Shown one piece after another: positions 1 to 5,466 of a stretch of DNA of 6,537 nucleotides. Every line of letters starts with the position of its first letter. Positions within the stretch are counted from its first letter, which is position 1. Under the pieces are notes generated by a model. That model saw only the letters and a list, made by a program, of their open reading frames with translations. It did no database searches and was not told the DNA's origin. The translations under genes and the position numbers were made by a program. Source of the stretch: JBJXGC01 sp046154545 (GTDB taxonomy: Bacteria; Chloroflexota; Dehalococcoidia; Tepidiformales; Tepidiformaceae); assembly GCA_046154545.1 (NCBI GenBank), contig JBJXGC010000309.1:1-6537 (forward strand). Reading direction: 5' to 3'.

Positions 1-54
1 AGCGGCCACCTGCCGTGAACGCGGGAACCGGCAGCCGAAAGCCGTTAGTGCCCA

Positions 55-411
55 TCAAAGCGTCATCGGCAGGTCGATGAGTTCCCGTTTCAGCGGGTCG
101 AGGCCCAGCCCAAGCGACTCCAGGGTCGTGGCGCCCAGCAGGGTCGCGTCGCCGGCCTCACCGAAGACGACATCCGCCACCCCAATCCGGTCGCGGTAGC
201 GGAAGACGGCTCCGCCGCGGCGGCGGCGGATGGTGCTCCCGTTCGCCAGCCGGAACGTCTGCTCAGAAAGCGGCCGGATTCCGAGACCCTCGAGCAACTC
301 CGCCGGGATCACGGTGTTCAGGGCGCCGGAATCTACCAGCAGCTCCACACGCTCCGCGCCATCCGGCGCCGCCGGGTTCGCGACTTCAAGTTCCACAAAC
401 GTGATCGCCAC
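55..411 (-). CDS. Retropepsin-like aspartic protease, single domain
   Basis: The 118-residue product resembles the single-domain (clan AA) aspartic proteases of bacteria, which should work as homodimers with one catalytic Asp per subunit. The active-site motif is visible as LLVDSGALNTVIP, with Asp27-Ser28-Gly29-Ala30 in the place of the usual DTGA. Near the C-terminus, TLLGATTLESLGL (residues 90-102) is the hydrophobic-hydrophobic-Gly motif plus following helix that supports the active site. No signal peptide or membrane segment is visible, so it is probably cytoplasmic; the substrate is unknown. The start is GTG, chosen because CAGGAG lies 8 bases upstream (420-425) and the protein begins directly with a beta-strand. 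It follows the split-barrel gene by 101 bases on the same strand and may be the last gene of that operon. The fold assignment is fairly secure; proteolytic activity is inferred. Confidence 0.8.
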   Translation of the reverse strand: MAITFVELEVANPAAPDGAERVELLVDSGALNTVIPAELLEGLGIRPLSEQTFRLANGSTIRRRRGGAVFRYRDRIGVADVVFGEAGDATLLGATTLESLGLGLDPLKRELIDLPMTL

Positions 412-419
412 GGGATATG

Positions 420-437
420 CTCCTGAGGATCATGATA
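420..437 (-). promoter_or_regulatory. Possible weak promoter and ribosome binding site of the aspartic protease gene
   Basis: On the minus strand, TATCAT (432-437) matches the -10 consensus at five of six positions. It lies just before the Shine-Dalgarno sequence CAGGAG (420-425). No convincing -35 box is seen at 16-18 bases. The implied leader would be only about 14 bases, so the promoter call is weak; the ribosome binding site is clear. The rest of the 101-base gap shows nothing else I can support. Confidence 0.25.
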
Positions 438-512
438 ACGCGTCCCGCCAGCCAGATGGACCCCACGGTGCGCGGTCGCCAACGCATACGCGTGGCCCGT
501 TTTGATGACCGG

Positions 513-941
513 TCAACCGCCCATGACCTTTCCGAAATCCATCGTCCGCCAACGCTCCGGCCTCAACCGGAGGAGCACCGACGACCCAGTGCTCGGGTTG
601 TTCCTGGCGTACCAGGCGCCCATCTCCGGGCCGAGGTAACGCGTCGCCATCTCGAGGTCGTCCCGTAGCGTCCGGTCGATCACCGCCGGGCCTTCGACGC
701 TGACGTACTTGTACGGCGGCGCCTCCGTCTGGACGGTGAGCGTCGCCCGCCCGGCCGCGCCAAGGAGGCGCGCCTTAAGCGACGTGCCGTCCATGCCGAC
801 CAGCACCTCACCGTCCCGGAAGATGTACCAGACAGGGAGGGCGAGCGGGCCTTTGCCGGGGTGTGCTATGGCCAGCACGCCAACGTGGACATCGGCGAGA
901 AAGGCCTCTCGTTCCGCCACTGTCATTGAGCCGTCCGCCAT
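513..941 (-). CDS. Pyridoxamine 5'-phosphate oxidase-like split-barrel protein (FMN or F420 binding)
   Basis: This 142-residue protein has the length and pattern of the FMN-binding split-barrel superfamily, which includes pyridoxamine phosphate oxidases and the F420H2-dependent FDOR reductases. An N-terminal helix (TVAEREAFLAD, residues 7-17) is followed by the beta-strands VGVLAIA and LALPVWYIFRDGEVLVGM. Ser54 and Lys56 in the DGTSLKARLL stretch sit where family members contact the cofactor phosphate. YKYVSVEGPAVI (77-88) is the typical central strand with a conserved Glu-Gly. It is expected to be a cytoplasmic dimer. The ATG has a strong GGGGAGGA site 5 bases upstream (947-954), and the gene starts 24 bases after the ferredoxin stop, so co-transcription is likely. 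Whether it uses FMN or F420, and on what substrate, cannot be told here; genuine vitamin B6 synthesis is unlikely for so short a form. Confidence 0.8.
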   Translation of the reverse strand: MADGSMTVAEREAFLADVHVGVLAIAHPGKGPLALPVWYIFRDGEVLVGMDGTSLKARLLGAAGRATLTVQTEAPPYKYVSVEGPAVIDRTLRDDLEMATRYLGPEMGAWYARNNPSTGSSVLLRLRPERWRTMDFGKVMGG

Positions 942-965
942 GGCTGTCCTCCCCAGGGTCGCGCT

Positions 966-1469
966 CTACCGCGTCATCGGGGCTCGGGCCTGGACGACGA
1001 GGATCCGCTCCTCGCCGCTAAGCTCCTCCCAGCCCTTCAGGACCTCGTTCTTGAGGGGGAAGATGTGGACCGCGTCCCAGCCGCACACGTCTTCGCAGAG
1101 GCGGCAGCCGGTGCACTTCTTCTCGTCCACCGTGCTCTTCCCGAAGAAATCGTCAATTCGGTCGGTGTGTTCGAGGCTAAGGGCATCGAACGGGCAGATG
1201 TTGATACACAGTTCGCAGCCCGAGCCGATGCACTTCTCGTCGATCACGACGGCCTTTGGCCACTTGTCCTTCTTCAGCGACCGGCAGACCTCGCCGTCGG
1301 TGTCGAGGATGGCCTCCGGTGGGCAAACGACGCCGCAGGCGCCACAGTCGATGCAGAGCGTGGCGTCGATGACGTGGAGCTGGTTGCGCTCGCCCGTGAT
1401 AGCGTTCGTCGGGCAACGCTTGGTGCAGGCCGTACAGCCGATACAGGTCTCGATGATCTTGTAGGCCAT
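966..1469 (-). CDS. Polyferredoxin with four [4Fe-4S] cysteine motifs
   Basis: This 167-residue protein is an iron-sulfur electron carrier. Four cysteine groups are visible: CIGCTACTKRCP (Cys9, 12, 15, 19), CIDCGACGVVCP (Cys39, 42, 45, 49), CIGSGCELCINICP (Cys80, 85, 88, 92) and CTGCRLCEDVC (Cys119, 122, 125, 129). The first pair forms a classic dicluster ferredoxin module; the second pair repeats it with a wider first gap (C-x4-C) in motif three. Up to four [4Fe-4S] clusters could therefore be held. No transmembrane or Tat signal is visible, so it is probably cytoplasmic. The same frame stays open upstream to 1661, but MAYKIIETC at 1469 is the start: GAGG sits 6 bases before it (1476-1479), and the upstream extension is Arg-rich and overlaps the carboxyl transferase gene. 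It lies between the transferase and the split-barrel gene, suggesting a shared redox role. The redox partner is unknown. Confidence 0.9.
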   Translation of the reverse strand: MAYKIIETCIGCTACTKRCPTNAITGERNQLHVIDATLCIDCGACGVVCPPEAILDTDGEVCRSLKKDKWPKAVVIDEKCIGSGCELCINICPFDALSLEHTDRIDDFFGKSTVDEKKCTGCRLCEDVCGWDAVHIFPLKNEVLKGWEELSGEERILVVQARAPMTR

Positions 1470-1551
1470 GCAAAACCTCACGCAGGACGTTGTCGGTCGA
1501 TCGTACCACTCGCCGCCGCTCCGGTCGCGAGCGAGCCCGCCATTGGCACCA

Positions 1552-3093
1552 TCAGAGCGGGATGTTGCCGTGTTTTTTGGGCGGGTTCTTGTCGGCCTTG
1601 TTCTGGAGCATCTCGAGCGAGCGGATGATCTTCCAGCGCGTCTCGCGCGGGTCGATGACATCGTCGAGGAAGCCGCGCCCGGCCGGGATGTACGGGTTCG
1701 CGAACTTTGTCGTGTACTCGTCGATCAGCTCTTTCCGGCGTGCGTCAGGGTCGGCGGCGTTGGCCAGCTCCTCCCGGTAGACCACGTTAACGGCGCCGTC
1801 GGGGCCCATCACCGCCACTTCACCGGTCGGCCAGGCGAAGTTCATGTCGCCCCGCAGGCTCTTCGAGCCCATCGCGATGTAGGCGCCGCCCACCGATTTA
1901 CGGATGATGACCGTGACCTTCGGGACTGTCGCCTCGCTATAGGCGTAGAGCATTTTCGCCCCGTGGATGATGATCCCGCCGTACTCCTGCGTCGTCCCCG
2001 GCAGGTAGCCGGGTGTATCGACGAGCGTCACCACCGAGATATTGAAGGCGTCGCAGAAGCGCACGAACCGCGCCGCCTTGCGGCTGGCGTTGATATCCAG
2101 CGACCCGGCGAGCACCATCGGCTGGTTCGCCACGAACCCCACCGGACGGCCACCCATGCGCGCGAAGCCGACCACGATGTTCGCTGCGAACAGTTCGTGC
2201 ACTTCCATGAAGTCGCTGTCGTCGGCGATCCGGTAGATGACCTCCCGGACGTCGTAGGGCCGGTTCGCTTCGGCCGGGACGAGGCTCAAGAGGTCCTCTT
2301 CGCGGCGGGCTGGGTCGTCACCGCTCGAGGCGAAAGGCGGGTCTTCTGCGTTGTTCGAAGGCAGGAAGCCGAGCAGCCGCCGCACGCCGGCCAGCGTCTC
2401 CTCTTCGCCGGCGATGGCGAAATGGGCGACGCCCGAGCGGCTGGCGAGTGACATGGCACCTCCAAGCTCCTCGTGCGTCACTTCTTCGCCGGTCACCGAG
2501 CGGATAACGTCCGGACCGGTGATGTACATCTGGCCCGACCCCTCGGTCGCGAAGATGAAGTCGGTGAGCGCCGGGCTGTAGGCCCCGCCGCCCGCCGACG
2601 GCCCCATCGTGACCGTAATCTGGGGCACCACGCCGCTGGCGAGCACGTTCATCGCGAAGATGTCGCCGAACCCCCGGAGGCTTTCGGAGCCGTCCTGGAT
2701 GCGGGCGCCGCCCGAGTCCTGGATACCGATCACGGGCGCACCAGTCCGCATCGCCAGCGTCATCACCTTCACGATCTTCTCGCCGACCGCTTCGCTGAGC
2801 GAGCCACCGACGTTGGTGAAGTCGTAGGCGAAGACGAAGACCGGGCGGCCATCAACTTTGCCCCAGCCGGTGACCACGGCCTCGCCCGGCGTCTCACTGT
2901 TCTTCGGCCGGACGAGCGTGTCGATCTCGTCGAAGGAACCGGGGTCGAGGAGCAGGGCGATGCGCTCGCGCGCCGTCAGCTTGCCGCGCGCGTGCTGGGC
3001 CTCGACCCGTTTGGCGCCGCCGCCTTCCGCGACCCTCGCCTTCATCTCCAGGAGTTGTGTGAGCTTCTGCTCGGCCGTGAGCTTTTCTGGCAT
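1552..3093 (-). CDS. Acyl-CoA carboxyl transferase, beta subunit (propionyl-CoA carboxylase / methylmalonyl-CoA carboxyltransferase 12S type)
   Basis: The 513-residue product has the full length of the carboxyl transferase beta family, which moves CO2 between carboxybiotin and an acyl-CoA, typically propionyl-CoA/methylmalonyl-CoA. Two crotonase-like halves are visible. The N-terminal half carries SGGARIQDG (127-135) and MGPSAGGGAYSPA (163-175), which build one oxyanion hole and the CoA site. The C-terminal half carries DTPGYLPGTTQEYGG (359-373) and GGAYIAMGSK (402-411), which build the second oxyanion hole and biotin site, followed by AWPTGEVAVMGPDGAVN. Ile406 occupies the position that is Asp in Streptomyces and human propionyl-CoA carboxylases, so the acyl substrate is uncertain. 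The frame is open to 3198, but ATG 3093 (MPEKLTAEQK) is the start: GAGAGG lies 7 bases upstream (3101-3106) and the extension runs through the hairpin region. No biotin carboxylase or biotin carrier gene is in the window, so partner subunits must lie elsewhere. It is the first gene of a possible four-gene operon. Confidence 0.93.
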   Translation of the reverse strand: MPEKLTAEQKLTQLLEMKARVAEGGGAKRVEAQHARGKLTARERIALLLDPGSFDEIDTLVRPKNSETPGEAVVTGWGKVDGRPVFVFAYDFTNVGGSLSEAVGEKIVKVMTLAMRTGAPVIGIQDSGGARIQDGSESLRGFGDIFAMNVLASGVVPQITVTMGPSAGGGAYSPALTDFIFATEGSGQMYITGPDVIRSVTGEEVTHEELGGAMSLASRSGVAHFAIAGEEETLAGVRRLLGFLPSNNAEDPPFASSGDDPARREEDLLSLVPAEANRPYDVREVIYRIADDSDFMEVHELFAANIVVGFARMGGRPVGFVANQPMVLAGSLDINASRKAARFVRFCDAFNISVVTLVDTPGYLPGTTQEYGGIIIHGAKMLYAYSEATVPKVTVIIRKSVGGAYIAMGSKSLRGDMNFAWPTGEVAVMGPDGAVNVVYREELANAADPDARRKELIDEYTTKFANPYIPAGRGFLDDVIDPRETRWKIIRSLEMLQNKADKNPPKKHGNIPL

Positions 3094-3120
3094 GCCGGGG
3101 CCTCTCGTTCTGCAGTCCCG

Positions 3121-3179
3121 CGCGGCGAAGAAAACCCGGCCACACAGTTGGGCCGGGACGGTCGGTCGTTCTTCGCGCG
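3121..3179 (-). terminator. Hairpin with T-run upstream of the carboxyl transferase: terminator or attenuator
   Basis: On the minus strand CCCGGCC and GGCCGGG (3151-3157 and 3135-3141) form a perfect 7-bp stem with a 9-base loop, followed at once by TTTTCTTC (3127-3134). This is the layout of an intrinsic terminator for the upstream regulator gene. In addition, CGCGCGAAGAA (3169-3179) can pair with TTCTTCG plus CGCG (3121-3132, one bulged base), giving an 11-bp outer stem that would occupy the T-run. It lies about 28 bases before the carboxyl transferase start. Because no good promoter is visible between it and that gene, it may act as an attenuator in a leader rather than a plain terminator. 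Confidence 0.6.
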
Positions 3180-3188
3180 TCGCGCTGC

Positions 3189-3198
3189 ATGCTAGCAT
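3189..3198. repeat. 10-bp perfect palindrome ATGCTAGCAT
   Basis: ATGCTAGCAT is its own reverse complement. It lies in the 217-base spacer between the regulator and the carboxyl transferase, about 100 bases before the latter's start. It could be a repressor half-site pair or chance; flanking bases do not extend the symmetry. Confidence 0.3.
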
Positions 3199-3227
3199 CG
3201 CGCCGCTTCACGAGCGAAGCCCGGCAT

Positions 3228-3245
3228 GGTGATGACCTCATCGCC
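3228..3245. repeat. 18-bp imperfect palindrome, candidate operator
   Basis: The 18 bases centred between 3236 and 3237 read GGTGATGA, CC, TCATCGCC: eight arm positions pair across a 2-base centre, one of them only as a G-T wobble. It lies in the same spacer, upstream of the hairpin on the minus strand. Its size suits a dimeric regulator binding site. No regulator is assigned, and a few chance palindromes are expected in GC-rich DNA. Confidence 0.35.
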
Positions 3246-3310
3246 GCGCCAGGTCCCGAGTTAGATGTGAACGGTGGGCGCGGCCGTGTGCGCCTCCAGG
3301 GCCGCGTCAC

Positions 3311-4306
3311 TCATGACGCACGCGCGACCGGCGATTGGCCGGGCATGATCTTCACAGCACGCCCAGCCGCGGCCGGAGCCCCTGCGCGCCGCTCGACGAC
3401 CTGGTTGCGCCCGCCCTTTTTCGCTTCGTAGAGGGCGTTGTCGGCTGCCCAGACCGCCCGGTCGAGGTCGTCTTCCGCCGGCACCAGCCCAATGCTGACC
3501 GTCACCGACACTGGTCCCACGTCAGTCTCAGTCACGAGTCCGGCGACTTCGCGGAGGATGTGGTCGCACCACGCGCGCGCCTCGACGGCCGGGCAGGTGA
3601 AGCCGATCGAGAACTCTTCGCCCCCAAAGCGGGCGGCGACGCCAGGCCCCGATGCGAGGCGCGCCGCGACCTCCCGCAGGACGGCGTCGCCAGCGGGGTG
3701 GCCGTACGTGTCGTTCACGCGTTTGAAGTAGTCAACATCGACCATCGCCACGGCCGTGATCCGGGTTAAATCCTCCATCGCCGCGAGCCAGGCCCGGCGG
3801 TTGAGCATGCCCGTGAGCACATCGTGATTAGCCAGGTACTCGGCCTCCTGGCGCAGCAGATCGATCTGTGTGGCCTTCTCGGCGAGCTGTTGCGAGGTCT
3901 TCATCACCAGGTCGTTCACCGCCTGGAGCTGGGAGGACCAGCGCAGGATGCGCTCAGCCACCGCGAGGCGGGCAGCGAGTTCGGCCACGTCCAGAGGCTT
4001 CGTGAGGAAGTCATCGACGCCAGCCGCCAGCGCCTCGAACCGTTCCGCCCGGGCCGAGTGCGCGGTCAGGATGATGACGTAAAGATACGAATCTCGCGCC
4101 GCCGAACGGACCCGTTCACACAGGGCGACCCCGGTGAGTCCGGGCATCTCCCAGTCGGTGATGAGCACGTCGAACGGCTGGGCCTGAAGTGTCTCCCAGG
4201 CGGCGTCGCCATCGGCAACAGCCACCCACTCGTGGCCGAGTTCGGTGAGTGCGTCCGCGAGCACTTTGCGGGTGAGCCGGCCGTCTTCGGCGATAAGAAT
4301 ACGCAC
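3311..4306 (-). CDS. Response regulator with receiver and GGDEF (GGEEF) diguanylate cyclase domains
   Basis: The 331-residue protein joins a CheY-like receiver (1-120) to a diguanylate cyclase that makes c-di-GMP from two GTP. The receiver has the acidic pair Glu7-Asp8, phospho-acceptor Asp51 (TDWEMPG), Thr81 and Lys103 in LTKPL. A helical linker (about 122-158) leads to the cyclase, which opens with NHDVLTGMLNRR (160-171), carries metal ligands in VDVDYFKRVND (189-199) and the active site RFGGEEF (226-232). The inhibitory RxxD motif, expected as residues 219-222, reads SGPG, so product inhibition at that site is probably absent. A 25-residue Ala/Arg-rich tail follows. The start is GTG with CAGGAG 5 bases upstream (4312-4317). 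The partner histidine kinase is not in the window. It is transcribed divergently from the LLM gene and lies upstream of the carboxyl transferase, from which a hairpin separates it. Confidence 0.93.
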   Translation of the reverse strand: MRILIAEDGRLTRKVLADALTELGHEWVAVADGDAAWETLQAQPFDVLITDWEMPGLTGVALCERVRSAARDSYLYVIILTAHSARAERFEALAAGVDDFLTKPLDVAELAARLAVAERILRWSSQLQAVNDLVMKTSQQLAEKATQIDLLRQEAEYLANHDVLTGMLNRRAWLAAMEDLTRITAVAMVDVDYFKRVNDTYGHPAGDAVLREVAARLASGPGVAARFGGEEFSIGFTCPAVEARAWCDHILREVAGLVTETDVGPVSVTVSIGLVPAEDDLDRAVWAADNALYEAKKGGRNQVVERRAGAPAAAGRAVKIMPGQSPVARAS

Positions 4307-4311
4307 GGGGA

Positions 4312-4350
4312 CTCCTGCTCGGCCATTTCCGGCCTGACCCCTCGATAATC
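4312..4350 (-). promoter_or_regulatory. Possible promoter and ribosome binding site of the response regulator
   Basis: GATTAT on the minus strand (4345-4350) matches the -10 consensus at four of six positions and lies inside the 9-base palindrome CGATAATCG (4343-4351). The -35 side is poor. CAGGAG at 4312-4317 is a clear ribosome binding site 5 bases before the GTG start. A start site near 4338 would give a leader of about 30 bases. The promoter is a tentative call, the ribosome binding site a firm one. Confidence 0.25.
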
Positions 4351-4386
4351 GGCCTCCACCGCCCGTCTCTGCAGTGCCGGATCAAG

Positions 4387-4422
4387 CTGCCAGTAGCCCG
4401 GCGCCTCCCTATACTGCCGCCC
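4387..4422 (+). promoter_or_regulatory. Candidate leaderless promoter of the LLM oxidoreductase
   Basis: TATACT (4410-4415) matches the -10 consensus at five of six positions. CTGCCA (4387-4392) matches TTGACA at four of six, with an ideal 17-base spacer. Seven bases separate the -10 box from the ATG at 4423, so transcription should start at or next to the A of the start codon. No Shine-Dalgarno sequence is present before this gene, unlike most of the minus-strand genes, which agrees with a leaderless message. Confidence 0.6.
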
Positions 4423-5424
4423 ATGCAAAAGCGCTGGGCCCTCTCCGTCCCCCTCGAAGACTTCACTCTCCGCGAACTCCCCGATGTGGCGCTCGAAGCC
4501 GCCGCCCTCGGCTACAGTGATATGTGGTCAGCAGAGGTCGATGGCGCCGACTGTTTCTCGCCGCTCGCCGCCCTCGCCATGCGCACCGAACTCCGCCTCG
4601 GCACCGCCATCGTCAACGCCTACACGCGTGGGCCCCAGGCGATCGCCTCGGCCGCCCTGGGGATGGCGAGCCTGGCGCCCGGGCGCTTCATCCTCGGTAT
4701 CGGCTCGGGCTCGGCTATCACCGTCGAGCGCTGGAACAGCCTCAAGTACGACCGCCCGGCGACGCGCGTCAAAGAGGTCGTCCAGGTGGTGCGCGCCGCC
4801 CTCGCGGGCGAACGGGTGGTCTTCAAAGGCGAGACCATCGACATCAACGGCTTCAAGCTCAGCCGTCTCCCGGAACAGCCCGTCCCCATCCACGTCGCGG
4901 GCCTCCGGGCCGGGATGCTCGGCGTCGCCGGCGCCGTCGCCGATGGCGCCATCCTCAACTGGCTCGGGGCTGAGGACGTGCGCAAGTCGGTCGCAACTAC
5001 GCGTCTCGCCGCCGAAAAGGCTGGCCGTGACCCAATGGCCCTTGAGTTTAGCGCCCGCCTCTTCGTCAGCCTCGACGAGCCGGGTGCGCCCGACACGAAC
5101 GCCGTCCTCCGCCGCTTCGTCACCTTCTACCTGAACGTGCCGACCTATCGCGCCTTCATGGAATGGCTCGGCCGAGGCCCCGACTTCGTCCCCATGTGGG
5201 GCGCCTGGGACGCCGGCGACCGCAAAGCCGCGGTCGAACTCGTCCCTCAGCGCGCGCTGAACGAGCTCTTCCTGGTCGGCACCCCGGCCGAACGCCGCGC
5301 CCACCTCCAGCGCTACTTCGACGCCGGCCTCGACACCGCCTTCATGCACTTCATGACGAACGAGACCGACCCCGTGAAGCGCAAGGCGATCATCCGCCAG
5401 GCGATCAAGGACATGGCGCCGTAG
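4423..5424 (+). CDS. LLM-class (luciferase-like) oxidoreductase, probably F420-dependent
   Basis: The 333-residue protein has the length and TIM-barrel pattern of bacterial luciferase-like enzymes, a group whose members use F420 or FMN to move hydride to or from organic substrates. Visible landmarks are the early strand and helix RWALSVPLEDF, GYSDMWSAEVDGADCFSPLAALA (from residue 30), LRLGTAIVNAYTRGP (57-71), MASLAPGRFILGIGSGS (81-97), a family-typical loop and strand, then PVPIHVAGLRAGMLGVAGAVADG in the second half. The C-terminal part LVGTPAERRAHLQRYFDAGLD is the usual last-helix region. No secretion signal is seen. ATG 4423 is chosen from the N-terminal barrel strand and the promoter immediately before it. 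It is a single-gene unit divergent from the response regulator and convergent with the dehydrogenase, 42 bases apart. The F420 preference is inferred from similarity of pattern; the substrate is unknown. Confidence 0.9.
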   Translation: MQKRWALSVPLEDFTLRELPDVALEAAALGYSDMWSAEVDGADCFSPLAALAMRTELRLGTAIVNAYTRGPQAIASAALGMASLAPGRFILGIGSGSAITVERWNSLKYDRPATRVKEVVQVVRAALAGERVVFKGETIDINGFKLSRLPEQPVPIHVAGLRAGMLGVAGAVADGAILNWLGAEDVRKSVATTRLAAEKAGRDPMALEFSARLFVSLDEPGAPDTNAVLRRFVTFYLNVPTYRAFMEWLGRGPDFVPMWGAWDAGDRKAAVELVPQRALNELFLVGTPAERRAHLQRYFDAGLDTAFMHFMTNETDPVKRKAIIRQAIKDMAP

Positions 5425-5466
5425 CCGTTCGCTATGAGGATGCCTACGCGAAGTTCACCCGGCGCT
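5425..5466. other. Convergent intergenic gap
   Basis: The 42 bases between the stop codons of the LLM gene and the dehydrogenase hold a weak 5-bp inverted repeat (TTCGC and GCGAA with a 15-base loop) but no T-run on either strand. I see no convincing terminator, so the two transcripts may overlap at their 3' ends. Confidence 0.3.

Noticed and set aside
1..54. Left edge
   Set aside because: No start codon with ribosome binding site, no hairpin with T-run and no recognisable coding segment can be supported in these bases.
412..512. Small inverted repeats such as near-palindromic ACGCATACGCGT and TCCTGAGGA
   Set aside because: They are short, unpaired with a T-run, and expected by chance in this base composition; one simply includes the ribosome binding site.
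709..1464. Open frame of 251 codons on the plus strand
   Set aside because: It spans the antisense of two genes (split-barrel protein and ferredoxin) and is Ser/Arg/Gln-rich low-information sequence.
1470..1551. Possible promoter box TACGAT or hairpin between transferase and ferredoxin
   Set aside because: The -10 match is four of six with a poor -35, and the stems are only 4-5 bp, so nothing here is better than chance.
1470..1661. N-terminal extension of the ferredoxin
   Set aside because: The extension is Arg/Ser-rich, overlaps the carboxyl transferase 3' end and lacks a ribosome binding site, whereas ATG 1469 has GAGG at the right distance and begins the first cluster motif properly.
1468..2451. 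Long open frame of 327 codons on the plus strand
   Set aside because: It is antisense to the carboxyl transferase, whose motifs are unambiguous. The frame is open only because of GC-rich codon bias; its translation is rich in Arg, His, Asp and Val with no recognisable domain.
3094..3198. 35-residue N-terminal extension of the carboxyl transferase
   Set aside because: It would run through the terminator-like hairpin and is Arg-rich without family similarity; ATG 3093 has its own ribosome binding site and the family's usual N-terminus.
4528..5349. Open frame of 273 codons on the minus strand
   Set aside because: It is antisense to the LLM oxidoreductase and has a biased Glu/Gly/Asp/Ala composition without motifs, which is typical of a shadow frame.
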